64,000 nt of DNA from Schistosoma mansoni (Eukaryota > Platyhelminthes > Trematoda > Strigeidida > Schistosomatidae): assembly GCF_000237925.1 (NCBI RefSeq), contig NC_031495.1, positions 59,083,115 to 59,147,114 on the forward strand. The letters run 5' to 3'. The notes beneath the pieces were generated by a model that was given only the letters and a program-made list of their open reading frames with translations, was not told where the DNA came from and ran no database searches. This document shows positions 1 to 11,558 of the stretch, piece by piece. Position 1 is the stretch's first letter. Every line of letters begins with the position of its first letter. The translations under genes were made by a program, and so were the position numbers.

Positions 1-921
1 ATTTCAACTATAAAACTAATAATTTATTGGTTTCATCCTAAATGATGTATATATGTTAGGATCTATTAAGTATATTTCGAAAATATATCAAATGTATTTT
101 TTTTTATACCCTTTCCAAGTTCTCATCTTAATATCATTTTGAGAAAATCATTTATGTCATAAGCGTCATTAGGTTATACGATGTTACTTAAACTCCTGGA
201 GTTAAGCAGAAACAATCGGACATAAAATCTGTACTTAGTAAGTGAGAATATTTTACCAGAACTCATATGATACTGTCTCATTGTGAAACCAAAGGTAGAA
301 TTCATTTAAAAATACTCATACTAATTATAAATGTCTTCTGGAACAAAAACTGAATTCATAAATAATACCATTTACTAAAATCTAACATTAGCTAAAGAAT
401 CACTGAAAATTAGAAAGCACTAAACAACTGTTTTGCACAAGTTTAGGACTCATCAACGGTCGTAACCGATGATTTCATTTAAAATCAAACTCGATATTAA
501 GCTGGACTTTAGTATACTATATTTTCAAATTTAAGCATTTTATGACATTTTACTACACTCACTTAGGGATATTTTTGAATTATTGTCTTGCATTTAGATA
601 TCACAAATTATCATAATTCCCTAGAAAATCATTCAACGTAAAATTCACATTAAATTTTAGTTAGAATTTATTCAAACAACAACCTAAAAAACTAATGATA
701 TAAGAATTTATTCACCCTTTAATAGTGATCCCTAATTAAGGAAACATTGTTTAACAAGTATTCCTCAATGAAGTATCACAGTGATTTTGAGCAACAACTC
801 AAAGTATTCATGATTTTTTAAAATACTTAGTTTGATCACTTCAGAAAATGAGATTTAAAACTTTTGAAAAAATAAACTGTATGAAATATCATATTATATG
901 TGAAAATTATATTTGATATAA
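1..921. other. AT-rich non-coding, nothing recognised
   Basis: No ORF of note, no recognised repeat and no exon of the array's family. I looked here for exon 1 of the first Ly6-like gene (an ATG, about 20 hydrophobic codons, then a donor) and did not find it. It may lie upstream of the window. Confidence 0.5.
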
Positions 922-1285
922 TCTCAGTGGTTGAAATGTAGATAATTCCAACGTTTCGCCCATTTAACTTGTCTGAACTTCTTCAGGTTAATAATAAAAT
1001 TCAAAAGAATTTCAGACAAGTTATTAAATAGGAATAATATATTCCTTGAAAAAGCTTGGACTAGATTGTCAGGCGAAACGTTGGATTTACTACAAATTCA
1101 TTCACTGAGATTTTACAAATATATATTATTCCTATTTAATGTCTTACATCAACTTGGCATCCAAATACTGTGGAACTATTCGCTCTAATTTAGACGAAAG
1201 TTCTAATATTCAGACAAGTTAGTTGAACGAAACGTTGGAATTATTTAAATTTCAATTACTGAGATTATTTCAAATATAATTTCTC
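922..1285. repeat. Cluster of three GAAACGTTGG-type repeat units
   Basis: Three related units occur here: about 922-990 on the minus strand, 1045-1115 on the plus strand and 1195-1280 on the plus strand. Each has GCGAAACGTTGG or ACGAAACGTTGG followed by AATT, a T-rich stretch and CACTGAGATT or a close variant. The first, read on its own strand, begins CCTGAAGAAGTTCAGACAAG. A CTGAAGA block and a GAAAC block separated by about 20 bases resemble the termini of Penelope-like elements. That family assignment is inference. Confidence 0.4.
1023..1140. repeat. 20-bp perfect inverted repeat
   Basis: The 20 bases at 1023-1042 are the exact reverse complement of those at 1121-1140, with a 78-base spacer holding one of the GAAACGTTGG repeat units. 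It can fold into a long hairpin. The arms are AT-rich, so chance is not fully excluded. Confidence 0.6.
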
Positions 1286-1705
1286 TCTCTTCTCTATATT
1301 CGGCGCCCAATTTTTGTCAAACTATTCGTTTTAATCTTAACAAATATTCATATAATTGTATGATATATCAGTGATGTCTATAATTTATATTTTACCTTGA
1401 CGTAATAGGAATAATGTTTAGGATATTCATCCATATGCATCTCATTGTTATCATTTACTTAATGACGGTTTCTAATGTTTTCAAAATCATTAGTTTAATA
1501 GAAAATAATTTTTCCTGATTGGTTTCTTATTCATAAGCGGTAAGTTTTGTTTAAAAACCATGTTGACTTAATGTGTTTTTAAGTAGTAGTTAGTTACAGA
1601 GAAGTAGAGTACAGTTAAGTTTAATTGGTTACGGTGTAGAAAATAATATTTTTCCTTTTACTTGTCATGATCATCATTATAATTAACTTTTGTTCATCAT
1701 TACAG

Positions 1706-3122
1706 CTTTGTCAGCTAGCTGTTTCACATGTAATCCATGTCCGTCACCATTTTATCCTGGATCTTATTTAATTAGAAATAAAACAGGCTGTAGATGGTGT
1801 GCTGTAAGTTTCATTTGTTTTGAATGTAAATTGAAATATCATGAGTTTTTCTTGTCTATTCATTTGATGAGAGAAATTGTTTTTACCGCATAGGAGTTCA
1901 TTGAAAAAGAAATGAAAATATGTAGAGCATTTAAAAGTTTTAGTGATCATTACTGAGATCTTTTCTTCGAAATTGATGTTTAATTTGAAAGTTAGTTTCA
2001 TTATGAACTAAGGTTTTGCATGTAAAAATGTATGGCAGTGACAGATTTTGCATGAGCACAATTATCATCATCATTGAAGTTATGATGATACCAAAGATTA
2101 TTAATTCACTAAACCCTATCCCATAAATACTATTGACTTAGAGTAAAAGTCAGTCTAAGTGTCTACATTCATGGCTTATTATATTTACAGCAATTAATTA
2201 GATAGTCGATGGCTAATAAATATTTCTATTTGCCCCCCCCCCTTTTTCAAATTCTTAACATTAATATTGAATGTTATAAATACCATTAGGAAGATTTAAG
2301 GGAATACATTAAACTGAATAATACGTTTATATTCACTACATATGGAATTAACGTCTTCCTTATCAACTGGAACAGTGAGAAACCAAATCTTATCTAATGA
2401 AGACAAAAATGAAATATACAGACACATACATTTTTCGGGTACTTGACATATACTTTATAATCTTATAACATCAAATTTAACCATAAAAATTAAATAATCA
2501 TTGCTCTAATTATAAATTCTACTGGTTCAAATTCCAAAATTTCTCCTGAACATTCTAAAGGTCAAAACTTCAATGTCTAAAACAATAATATGATTCAACT
2601 GATTCAAGTATCAACTGCTCCTCAATAATTATCCTTTGTAAAAGACAGTGAATTTCATATTAGTTGAAAAGTTAGTTTACGGAAAATTCTATAAAATTAT
2701 TTTTTTTTAAATAAATAGTTTATTTTCATAATTCATGTGCACTGCTGAGGAGTCCCATAATAGGACGAAACGGCCGTTCAGTGCTTCCAGGTTTTCCATG
2801 GTGGTCTAGCTTCAACTGACTCATGATTTCAACTATGAAAATTTTCATAATTCTTTAATTATTTTACTTAGAAAAAAAAATTTTCTCTTTTTTCTTTATC
2901 TAACAGAAAGTTGAACCTACCGGTTATTCATATACTGTTAGAGATTGTGTTAATACATGTGAAGCTAATACTTGGTTCTATTTGTTCAATAAATATTCAT
3001 ATCAGTGCTGTACTAAAGATTACTGTAATAAGAGTCAAACAAATTACCCATCTCTACAAATGATAACAATATTGATATTTGCTATTTGTTTATATATTAA
3101 TAAAATGAATTCAAAAATGTAA
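1706..3122 (+). CDS. Ly6/uPAR-like three-finger surface protein 1 (5' partial: exons 2 and 3)
   Basis: Exon 2 is 1706-1803 (after TTACAG, before GTAAGT) and exon 3 is 2907-3122 (after TAACAG, stop TAA). The phases are 1 in and 0 between, as in the other four genes. The visible part encodes about 103 residues with ten cysteines: C-F-T-C-x2-C, GC-x2-WC, C-x3-C, CC-x4-CN. This is the Ly6/uPAR three-finger pattern, known to act as small disulphide-rich extracellular domains. NKT in exon 2 and NKS after the last cysteine are possible N-glycosylation sites. A hydrophobic C-terminal tail suggests a GPI signal or a membrane anchor; it ends in a short polar stretch containing lysines. Exon 1, with the signal peptide, is not seen; it is either off the window or lost. 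Intron 2 (1804-2906) holds a SINE. The gene is intact as far as seen; the precise function is unknown. Confidence 0.85.
2233..2242. repeat. Poly-C tract in intron 2 of gene 1
   Basis: A run of ten C bases followed by T bases, inside the intron between 1804 and 2906. It has no evident function. Confidence 0.8.
2733..2836 (+). mobile_element. tRNA-derived hammerhead SINE, 3' fragment (type A)
   Basis: This is the 3' part of the SINE family seen full length at 24840-25205. It has a hammerhead ribozyme followed by the family's 3' end, which runs CTTCCAGGTTTTCCATGGTG and finishes near GACTCATGATTTCAAC. The tRNA-like head is missing. It lies sense in intron 2 of gene 1. Confidence 0.85.
2739..2784 (+). 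ncRNA. Hammerhead ribozyme (type I, SINE-borne), core intact
   Basis: Stem I is GCACTG paired with CAGTGC. The core is CTGAGGA, stem II is GTCC/GGAC closing a short loop, then GAAA, and stem III is the minimal ACGG/CCGT. The cleavage triplet is GTT rather than GTC, which the NUH rule allows but which is expected to be slower. It is sense to gene 1 intron 2. Confidence 0.75.
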
Positions 3123-3298
3123 AAAAAGCCTAGGTAATTTGCACTTGAATTTTTTTCACTTTCAGAGAAAAGAAATGTTATTGAACACATTTATTAAATA
3201 ATTATTTCATCGTTGTAATGATTAATAGTATTTGTCGTTCAGGATGATGTTTTTCGAAACTTTTGATTGAGACTATGAATCGATCGGTGCTAGAACAC

Positions 3299-3327
3299 CA
3301 TGGTAATTATCACTGATAATTACCATG
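3299..3327. repeat. Perfect 13-bp hairpin at the 5' edge of a SINE
   Basis: The arms CATGGTAATTATC and GATAATTACCATG are separated by only ACT. The right arm runs into the SINE 5' end (TGCTCACTAGTGAC), so the palindrome sits at an element junction. Confidence 0.7.
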
Positions 3328-3518
3328 TGCTCACTAGTGACTAGCTTCATGAAAGAACTCTCGAAGTTCTAGTGAAAATCTGTGACCAGTGGAGTCTAAT
3401 CCGTGTCGAGGGAAGACAGATACCTACCTCAGACAATCGAAGATGGTCGCACAGTATTGTAGATTGGTTGAAGTTAGACATTAACACCGTTGGATGCCGG
3501 CTCAAGGGTCTAGTGGTT

Positions 3519-3947
3519 TGTAGTACCGTGCTTCGCTAATCATTAACCTTGATAACCGTTATAGATGCAATCTTAACGGTGCATAAAATCAGAAGGCAAA
3601 GAGAAGCGACAACTACAGTTTTATTAACTAATGACGCAGGCCAGAAAGTTATAAGCACATGAGTAAACATCAGCGAGCAAAACAAAAATGACATGCATTG
3701 GAGATGGCGGGTAAACCAACTCACTTTTATCAAGCGTTAATCAATATTTATAGTCAGACAAGAATAAATGACAACATGTGATAAATAGGATAAGAAGTGT
3801 ACACACACCTACGCTCACATAAAAATGGTCAGGGTTAATAAGTGAATAATTAACAAGGTGAGAACATAACTCATGATGGATAGGTGAATTGAATTGTCCA
3901 GAAGTTAGAATAAGGCATATGGGTCTAACATAGCAACCGATACTACA
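3519..3947 (-). mobile_element. Solo LTR (429 bp) nested in a SINE
   Basis: The ends are TGTAGTACCG and CGATACTACA (TG...CA with short inverted termini). The 4-bp target duplication GGTT is at 3515-3518 and 3948-3951. It is homologous to the 430-bp LTR at 47394-47823 in opposite orientation, where the TATA box and AATAAA show direction, so this copy points to the minus strand. No internal region is present. TG/CA ends with a 4-5 bp duplication fit Gypsy or BEL families; the family is not resolved. Confidence 0.85.
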
Positions 3948-4013
3948 GGTTAAGTGTTTACGCGCGAAACCGAAGGTCCTGGGTTCAGACCCCGCCTGTG
4001 AGATCGTGGGTGT

Positions 4014-4059
4014 GCACCGCTGAGGAGTTCCATATTAGGGCGAAACGGCCATCCAGTGC
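4014..4059 (+). ncRNA. Hammerhead ribozyme, core intact, weakened stems
   Basis: CTGAGGA and GAAA are both present. Stem I is GCACCG/CAGTGC with one mismatch. Stem II is GTTC/GGGC with wobble pairs. Stem III is ACGG/CCAT and the triplet is ATC. It is probably weak or inactive despite the intact core. Confidence 0.6.
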
Positions 4060-4100
4060 TCCCAGGTTTTCAATGATGGTTTGACATCGATCGATTTACG

Positions 4101-4718
4101 ATCTCAATCAGAAACTTAACAATCTCCACAATCCCATACTTATAGTTTCCAAAGCACTTTATCTTCTGATTTGAATGGTTTGGTGTCTTGTTTTTTTGAC
4201 AACCTCATAAGCACACATTTATAAAAACTGTCAGCCAGTAGAACTTTCTTTCACAAAATAATAATAATTTTGCAAAAACAAAATTCTAAAGCCTAACCTC
4301 TTTTCAAAGTGTATGCTAATGATATTGTTTAGGAAAACAATGAAAACTTCATGAATAAACTGTTCAAAATAGAGAACGTTGCAACATTAAAAATAATTTG
4401 TGATTTCTTAAAATTATATTTTTAGTAATACTTGTCTATTTGATTCATCATGTGTGTACTAGTAAGTGGAATTTGTTTTTGTAAATATATTTTTAGAATT
4501 AATGAAAGATTGTGTCATCAAAACTAAGTAATTCTATCCTTGGTAGATTTTGCTTCAGTTTTTAACGTCAACTAAATGAACCTAATTGTAAAATTGATTA
4601 GTCTGTTTAAGTATTCTTTGATTCAACAATATATATAAGTTTACAACAAAGATAAATGGTTTTGATTGTAAGAACACTGAATTTTATCGTGTTAGTACTA
4701 TTTCTAAGTAAGATTCTT
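4101..4718. other. Intergenic, nothing recognised
   Basis: AT-rich sequence between the SINE and the RTE fragment. I see no ORF, exon or repeat in it. Confidence 0.5.
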
Positions 4719-5388
4719 CGATACAATACGGCATGCACCAATCGAGTTACACTTGACGGAGAAGCTTTAGAGGATGTGAAAACTTTTACATATCTGAGCA
4801 GCATCATTGATGAACACAGTGGATCTGATGCAGATGTGAAGACGCGGATCGGCAAAACAAGATCTACGATAGAAAAACATCTGGAAGTCAACTCAACAAC
4901 TGTTAACCAACACCCAAGCCAGAATTTTTAATACAAATGTCAAAACATTTCTACTATGTGGGGCGGAAACCTAGAGGACTACGAAAGCCATCATTCAGAA
5001 GATACAAGTGTTTATTGACATTTGTCTACGCAAAATATTACGGATCCGATGGCCAGACACTATGAGCAACAACCTACTGTGTGAGAGGACTAACCAGATT
5101 CCATCCAGCGGAGGAAGAAATCAGGAAGAAGCGCTGGAAGTGGATAGGACACACATTGAGGAAATCACCCAACTGCGCCACAAGGCATACCCTCACTTGG
5201 AATCCTGAAGGCCAAAAGAGGAGAGGAAGACCATACTACGCCGAGAAATGGAGACAGATATAAGAAGAGTGAACAAAAGTTGGATAGAACTAGAAAGGAA
5301 GGCTCTGGACAGAGTGGGTTAGAAAATACTGGTCGTTGGACTATGCTCCAATAGGAGTAACAGGCGTAAGTAAGTAAGTAAGTATTAT
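4719..5388 (+). pseudogene. RTE-like non-LTR retrotransposon, 3' end, decayed
   Basis: It encodes, in several frames broken by frameshifts and stops, the C-terminal part of a reverse transcriptase polyprotein. Recognisable pieces are 'IIDEHSGSDADVKTRIGK', '[17 protein letters not shown]' and 'RRGRP'. The 3' end is CTCCAATAGGAGTAACAGGC followed by a GTAA tetranucleotide run at about 5366-5384. Short tandem-repeat tails are typical of the RTE clade, to which Schistosoma SR2 belongs. The N-terminal endonuclease and RT core are missing, consistent with 5' truncation on insertion. Confidence 0.85.
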
Positions 5389-5658
5389 TTCTTAAATGAA
5401 ACAAGATAGTATCTGATGGTAGAAGTTAATTAAATGTTCAATTTTCATCTCGGTTTAAATTAATTTAATCGTTCTTGAAAATGTCAATATTGTTTTATTT
5501 TTATTACATATTGCGTAAGTTTTATTAATTTTTATCAAATTAATAATCCAGTAGAAGACAATTTAAAAAGTAAACTAACATACTGATCAAATTCATCACA
5601 GATTGTTGACTATCCGGAAAAAAAAGAAATCAAAGAAAAACAGTATGTTTTTTATATG

Positions 5659-5782
5659 TAGTTGAAATCATGAGTCAATTGAAGCTAGACCACTATGAAA
5701 AACCTGGAAGGTCGTTTCGTCCTGTTGTGAGACTCCTCAGTAGTACGCATCCACGATCCCGCCTCGCGAGATTCGAACAGTA
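5659..5782 (-). mobile_element. Type A SINE fragment, hammerhead destroyed
   Basis: Minus-strand copy of the SINE 3' half up to the tRNA-like B box. Half of stem I after the cleavage site is deleted, so the ribozyme cannot form. Confidence 0.8.
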
Positions 5783-7439
5783 TGTTTTAGAAAACATGGA
5801 ACATGTAATTTGTAAAAGTAACAAAAGATTAAATAAGTTTATTATTAAAAAGAAATATTAAGAATTAGCTCTTCTGAACCATTATTAATAATTTAAAGTT
5901 TGTTCATATAAAATACTTACCCAATTAATTAAACAGACTTGCGACCTTGTAATCTGCTTTACGGCCGAAATAAAATGCAAAAGATAAGATGCATTAGTAT
6001 CATGTTTCTATCTGATCACTGTAAAATATCTTTGAATAAACTATCAGTCGATCTAGAGTGATGCTTAATGAACAGTTAATCAATACAATGAAAATCAGTA
6101 TATAAGTAATACTATTTGCAGGTACTAATAGTATTTCTTTCCAAATAAATTAAAAACTGAATTTTAAGGTCTAAACAACATTATTTAATTTCTTATCTAA
6201 TTGAGGTAAATGTTAAACAACTGAAAAAAACGGGAAATCACTTAAGGCTTACATCGATTACGGTACGATAGATGGGGGAGAGGAATGAGATTGAAATTAA
6301 AAGATTTAAAAAAATATTTTTGAAGGGAATCAGTTTGTACATTTCTATTCGTATTTATCAAGCGATCGGTTCGAGTTTTTTAATAGTATATTAATTATAA
6401 GCTTTGATTTAATTAATTAACATTCGCGACATCTCTTGCCGTTTGTAAATCATGGTTAATCAGCCATAAACCTTTTACTCAACCTGGTATCAAGAATGTC
6501 CTCGCTATATGTTTGTTGAGATTTATAAGTTGTGTAGGTTATCACCTTTTTTTTCTACAAAATTACGTGGGCTTTGGGAGCCTGAAGGATGCAAAGAACA
6601 TATAAAACATATGGGACTTGGATAGTTTGTTTTATAATTAGTTGATTGGCGAAGCATGAACTTTACGTGTCCGATCGATTGTTGGCGTATACAGTATCAA
6701 GGTTAGGGAAGTAAGTTTTGTTCGTGTAGTTGAGAACGACTATAGAATGACAGAGTTTTGGCCATAAATAGGAACTGACAATCGTAACATAAACGATATA
6801 AGACCACAGAAAACAAGATATCTTAAAAAACGAAAGTAGCGAACTGGTCAATAGACGACTGGTCTAGTGGGCTTTATTACTCCTCTCAAGCACGGACTTT
6901 TAAACCAGTGATAACGTTAGCTCGAAAAATATTATCTATATAAAAGGATTTTGGTAGGTGAAAATAACTGATCAATACTGAATAATATGATATTCATTAA
7001 TACACATGTTAATAACCATTAAATAAAGGTGGAATTCTACTAGATATTTTCTACAAATCTTTACAAATGAGTGGAATGAATTTCGCTAATGCACACCTTC
7101 GTTGAGACCAACTTTATTCATTTTTCAAATTATGTTTCTACCAAGTTGATGGATTATGTAACATATACTTGTGAATTCACAAAAAGTGAATAATCATAGG
7201 TAAAGTTGTTCATTAACAGACAGTGAAAGTAAGAGTGAATAAACAAGTAAATTCATGACATAACCATAAGACATTACTGAGTGAGGATGATTTCATTTTT
7301 GTGTTTTGTGGTTGCTACAAAATGGACATTAATATGAATTGTGATAATTTTATTTTGTATATCGACTTGGGCTAAGTAATCTATTTGTTACAACCATAGT
7401 TCATGATATAGATAATTCAGCTGTAGGTGTTTGAATCTT
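5783..7439. other. Intergenic, nothing recognised
   Basis: AT-rich. Only short ORFs of the size expected by chance are present, with no domain or repeat match I can name. Confidence 0.5.
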
Positions 7440-7640
7440 ATCGTTGTTAATATGAATGATTGATATTGATCAGTCTCTTTTGCCATGTGTGCATCCTGAG
7501 TGTAATACCCCGATATTACCATCAAAAGGAATTTTGTGCATAGTAGGATTTTGTCTAGCAGTGAAATCCAGGATGTGCGTTTTGTCCTGTCTGAGACTCG
7601 TCAAACGGATCCTTTTGCTACTTGTTATTTAACTTTGTTT
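7440..7640 (-). mobile_element. Smα-type SINE fragment, ribozyme broken
   Basis: It matches the Smα unit (AGTGAAATCCAGGATGTGCG followed by GTCCTGTCTGAGACTCGTCA, read on plus). On the element strand the core reads TTGACGA instead of CTGACGA and GAAA is mutated. Downstream pieces (TGTGCATCCTGAGTG-like) recur in the copy at 29174-29485. Confidence 0.75.
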
Positions 7641-9354
7641 AAAAGGTTTATTTATTTGAAACGAATAGAACATATTGAAGAAGACAAGTTAAACCACGAC
7701 GAATTAGAAAAGCTGTGAATAAAACCACCAAATAGCTCTATGTGATTAGAAACTGGAATGTTCATGTTAACAACAAATTTTACAACCAGAATATGGGATA
7801 TGTACAACCGTAAGCCACCGTAGCAAGAAACCAAGAGGAGAGCTTACAAAAAAGTGAATGAAAATAAAATTATAGAAGGTAGTACTAATTAGAAAACAGC
7901 ATACATCTGTCAAGTGTGAATAAAAGTGATAAGCGAAAACCAAATAAGAGCTATATGTCTAAAATAGACATAATCCAGAATGAATGAAGTTACTAGAAGC
8001 TGAAAACATAAGGAGATAATGAAAAATAAACCCGTACATAGAAGACCAAAGTGGAATATTGAATTGCTATAGCTTGTTACAATATTTAAATTATAGAAAT
8101 GCAGAAATATTATTTAAGCTACTTACAAAGTTTAAGTACTATGACTCACACAAAAAAGTTTTGACGGAAACAAGTCTAGGGATTTGAATGGTCTAGAGAA
8201 TGTGAAAGGAAGATAACAAGTAAAGTACTGAGGTTCAGAAAATAAGCAATATTGGTTAGTTAGTTATCACTAATGTAAGTGGTTAAAATATTTTCATAAT
8301 CGTAAATTTATAAGTGAACAAGTGCCCTATCACCAGTAGAAGTCCGTTATACGGTAGTTAAAGCGACGAATAAATCAGTAAATAAACAAACAGACATATA
8401 AACAAATGAAGGACTACGAAAAACTCCGAGATATCATGATCGCCATAAACTTTGAACTACTTCTTTTTCAAATCATAGACCATGCTTAAATAACTTGAAA
8501 TTAGTTTATTGATGAGAAGTAGACAAAATGATTTCATTTGTCTGGTAAGTAATTTAGATAAATAGGACGATATGTGTGTCCTAGATTCTATCGCTAACTA
8601 CATCCCATCTGTTCTATGTGGCATTATGCTTGTTAGATATTTTTGTACAAAACAATTAGACACATGTCAGAGATATCTTCTCATTTTTATGGTAATTAAC
8701 TAATAATTTATGCATATTGGTACTTTTCAACGAAGTAAAACAGCTTATTTTTTTATTTGAATATGGTATTTAAATATTACGTAGCAAAAAATGAATCCTT
8801 TCAAAAAAGAACTTGATTTAATTCAGTATGGAATTTTGAATAGATCAATAGGAAAGTAGCTCATACCACAGACGGTGAAATATCATTCTTTAAAGGTTAT
8901 GAAAAGTAAAATAACCGCTGTAAATAATCTGAGTAACTAAAAATATTAAGCTTATTATGCAGGGATATAGCGCCAATGTAGTCAAACAATATCAACAAAT
9001 CTCTTTTAAAACAATGTTTTCCATTTTCATAATTGTCCGGTTTTGACATACGAAAAGTCGTTAGTCATTCACAAGTATTGGTTGCTAAATGAAAATTTAT
9101 AAAGAATCCCCAGAAAGAGAAAACCTTGGAAGATTTGCATGAGACGGACTTCATGATTTAAGAAAAGCAGAATGACATACAGTAACTAAAACTAACATTG
9201 TAGACAGTAAACAATGTGAGCATCGAGTGATTGATTGACTATAGTTACAACAAACGTTCTTAAATCCGCGTACAAAACTTATCATCATAATGTCCATATG
9301 ATATTCAAACAGCTGTTAATAATTTTTAAAGCACAAATTGAGGGTGGCTCGAAG
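7641..9354. other. Intergenic, nothing recognised
   Basis: AT-rich and without coding signals or recognised repeats. Confidence 0.5.
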
Positions 9355-9565
9355 TGTAATCCAGGATGTGCGTTCTGCCCTATTCAGGGATATCTGGACA
9401 CAGTAGCTAAGTGAAGGACGCATTGCCGTTTGGAGCGAACAGTTCCGGGCTCGAAGTCTGGAGTGAACATCGACCAGGATGCATGCACATTCAGCTGACG
9501 AGCCCCAAATATGACAAAACCCGTGTCCTGAAATGCACTATTAACCACCATCCATCTCTGTTTAA
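9355..9565. mobile_element. Head-to-head pair of Smα SINE fragments
   Basis: The left part (about 9355-9410) is minus-oriented Smα hammerhead region (AATCCAGGATGTGCGTTCTG). The right part (about 9418-9565) is plus-oriented and includes GGAGCGAACAGTTCCGGG and a degenerate hammerhead at about 9492-9530 (CTGACGA kept, GAAA changed to AAAA). Both 3' ends point outwards. Confidence 0.65.
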
Positions 9566-11253
9566 AATTCCTAGTGACTTAATAGCAATATTGAGGCAAT
9601 CTGTATAGGATACAAGTTTCCTAAGCTAAGTGATGAAATATAGTCTTGAATACCAATGGAAAGGTTTAAACGATCAATATTCTTTTAATTGTTATGATTC
9701 CATAAGATATAAGAAATAAAATTTGAGCACAAAGTAACAACAAGTTTCTGTTGGTTGATTTTCTTTTCCCACAAACGAGTTACTAACTTCATGAAGTACC
9801 ATCAACTCTCCATTGATTGGCTGAGGAAAGGTGAAACATTCTGTATGAAAAATTGATTTCGAAACAATTTCTTATGAACTTCTTCAAGATTAATATGTAA
9901 ATCAAAGATACTTAAAATGTAAATGAAAAATATATTCACTAATTCACTATATCAGTTTTTGTTCACTTTGAGATTAGGGATAGTGTAAAAAAACATTGAC
10001 TGATGATGTTTTTACACACTAAGTAAAAATAGTATCACACATATTGTCAGCCTGTGTTGAAAAGTTAATTCTTACAGAAATGAACAAGAAAAGCTTACGT
10101 ATGAGCGATTATTGTCTTTCATAAGCTGATGGATTCATGTGACAGGTAATGGAATGCCTTTAGTGACAGTTTCGGTTTTTTTTTCAAGTCTCAGCTTATT
10201 AATGCAGGGATAATATACTGGTCTTTCTATTTTGTTCGGTTGGTTCTGATGATAATATTCCGACTACAGACGAAAAAATATTTCAATCAAACACACAATA
10301 GGTTTTTCCATATTACAAACAATCAACTTATGGAGTCTTCAGTGAATATTATTGTTACGGCCTCGCAAACCAATTGAAATAAAGAACTTTAATCAAAGCA
10401 AGTATATTTTCTCATGTTTTACCTCAAATATAATCGACAAAAAATTATCCTGTCATGTTTTCAATTGAGCGAGTTTGTAAATCTCTATTCAGACACCAAA
10501 AAACATTTTTCTAACCTCTGATTTCCAAAGTACAACGAAGAACCACAACTGCTCATTTTATGACCAATAAAATGATCATATTTCACTATTTGCAGGAAAA
10601 ATGTATAGATTAAACAAAAATCTTTTTTAATTCAGTCGAGACATTGTACTTAGTTAACTTATTAAACCCATGGAATGTTTTAAGTCAGTTGAATAGATTC
10701 CACAGTGTTTGCCATGGTACCCAAAATAATTCATTCAAGTGTATATAGTTGTGATGATAATAAGTGTTGATATCTGGTTGTTCTACTAGCTTCATCACTC
10801 TCTAGGCTGTATTTTCATGGAATGAGTTTATGTATCGGTTATGATTAGATGTGTGACGTGAATATCGCCAACATCACTCTGAAAGAATAATGTTGAAAAA
10901 AACTCGAACTTTCTGGGTACAAAGATAATTCATGATGTAATGTCGAACGACTTACAGTAGTTTGGAGAACAGATTTGCATTGAGCCTGAACAATCGTGGA
11001 AAGACTGGGATGAGATCAAATCGTCATAAGTAACTTTTAGGACTGTAAAACTTATGAACCAGGACGTAAATCAAACGATCAAATAACACGTGTAACACTT
11101 CCATTAGCATATAACTTTAAGTTTTGATTGAATTATCTATAATTTTAGCTTTGCTTGTGATTACTGAAAAACCTATATTAACTGACAACCAAAAGGTATA
11201 TCATGTTCTGTATTTAGCTTCTCAATGTGATACAAATATAACTTAGCCATAAC
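9566..11253. other. Intergenic, nothing recognised
   Basis: AT-rich. A weak minus-strand CTTCTTCAAG/TTTCGAAAC pair near 9855-9895 recalls the GAAACG repeat family but is too degraded to call. Confidence 0.4.
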
Positions 11254-11389
11254 ATGTCTTGCCAGGAGACAAGTAGAAATGAGTTATACGAAACCATTGA
11301 TCAACGAAGAATGATTTCCCCTGCGAATATCAACTGCTTACTTTGTAAGCTTGTATGCTTCCTGAGCCTTATAAGGAATAACAGCGCGT

Positions 11390-11558
11390 GTATAATGAAT
11401 ATGTTTGTAGCCGAATGTGTCAAACAAATTACCAATTATATTTCAAGTGGGTTAATCACCAAAGTACAACCTGTCGTTGTGGTGACAGACATTACAAAAA
11501 ATGGGCTGATAAATGTCTGAAAACCAGAGTCCGGATTTTACTGAATACCACCATCACC
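11390..11558 (+). promoter_or_regulatory. Upstream region of the orphan exon 1, shared with other array genes
   Basis: The last 35 bases before the ATG at 11559 (GTCCGGATTTTACTGAATAC, then CACC-rich) align with the same position upstream of the other genes: GTCGGAGTTTAATTATATTC before 49403, GTCGGATTTAAATTG before 61860 and ATCGGATACTGC before 37975. This suggests a duplicated 5' UTR or core promoter. Confidence 0.45.

Larger units (their letters stand above)
3315..4100 (+). mobile_element. Type A hammerhead SINE split by a solo LTR
   Basis: The SINE body covers 3315-3518 and resumes at 3948-4100. The left part runs from the 5' end to the pol III A-box region (GGTCTAGTGGTT). The right part has the B box (GGTTCAGACC), the hammerhead and the 3' end. 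The insertion lies exactly in the tRNA-like region and is flanked by a GGTT duplication. Most other copies here are 5'-truncated, so this is one of the two most complete. Confidence 0.85.

Noticed and set aside
9411-9608. 65-codon ORF
   Set aside because: Spans an Smα SINE fragment; no coding signal.
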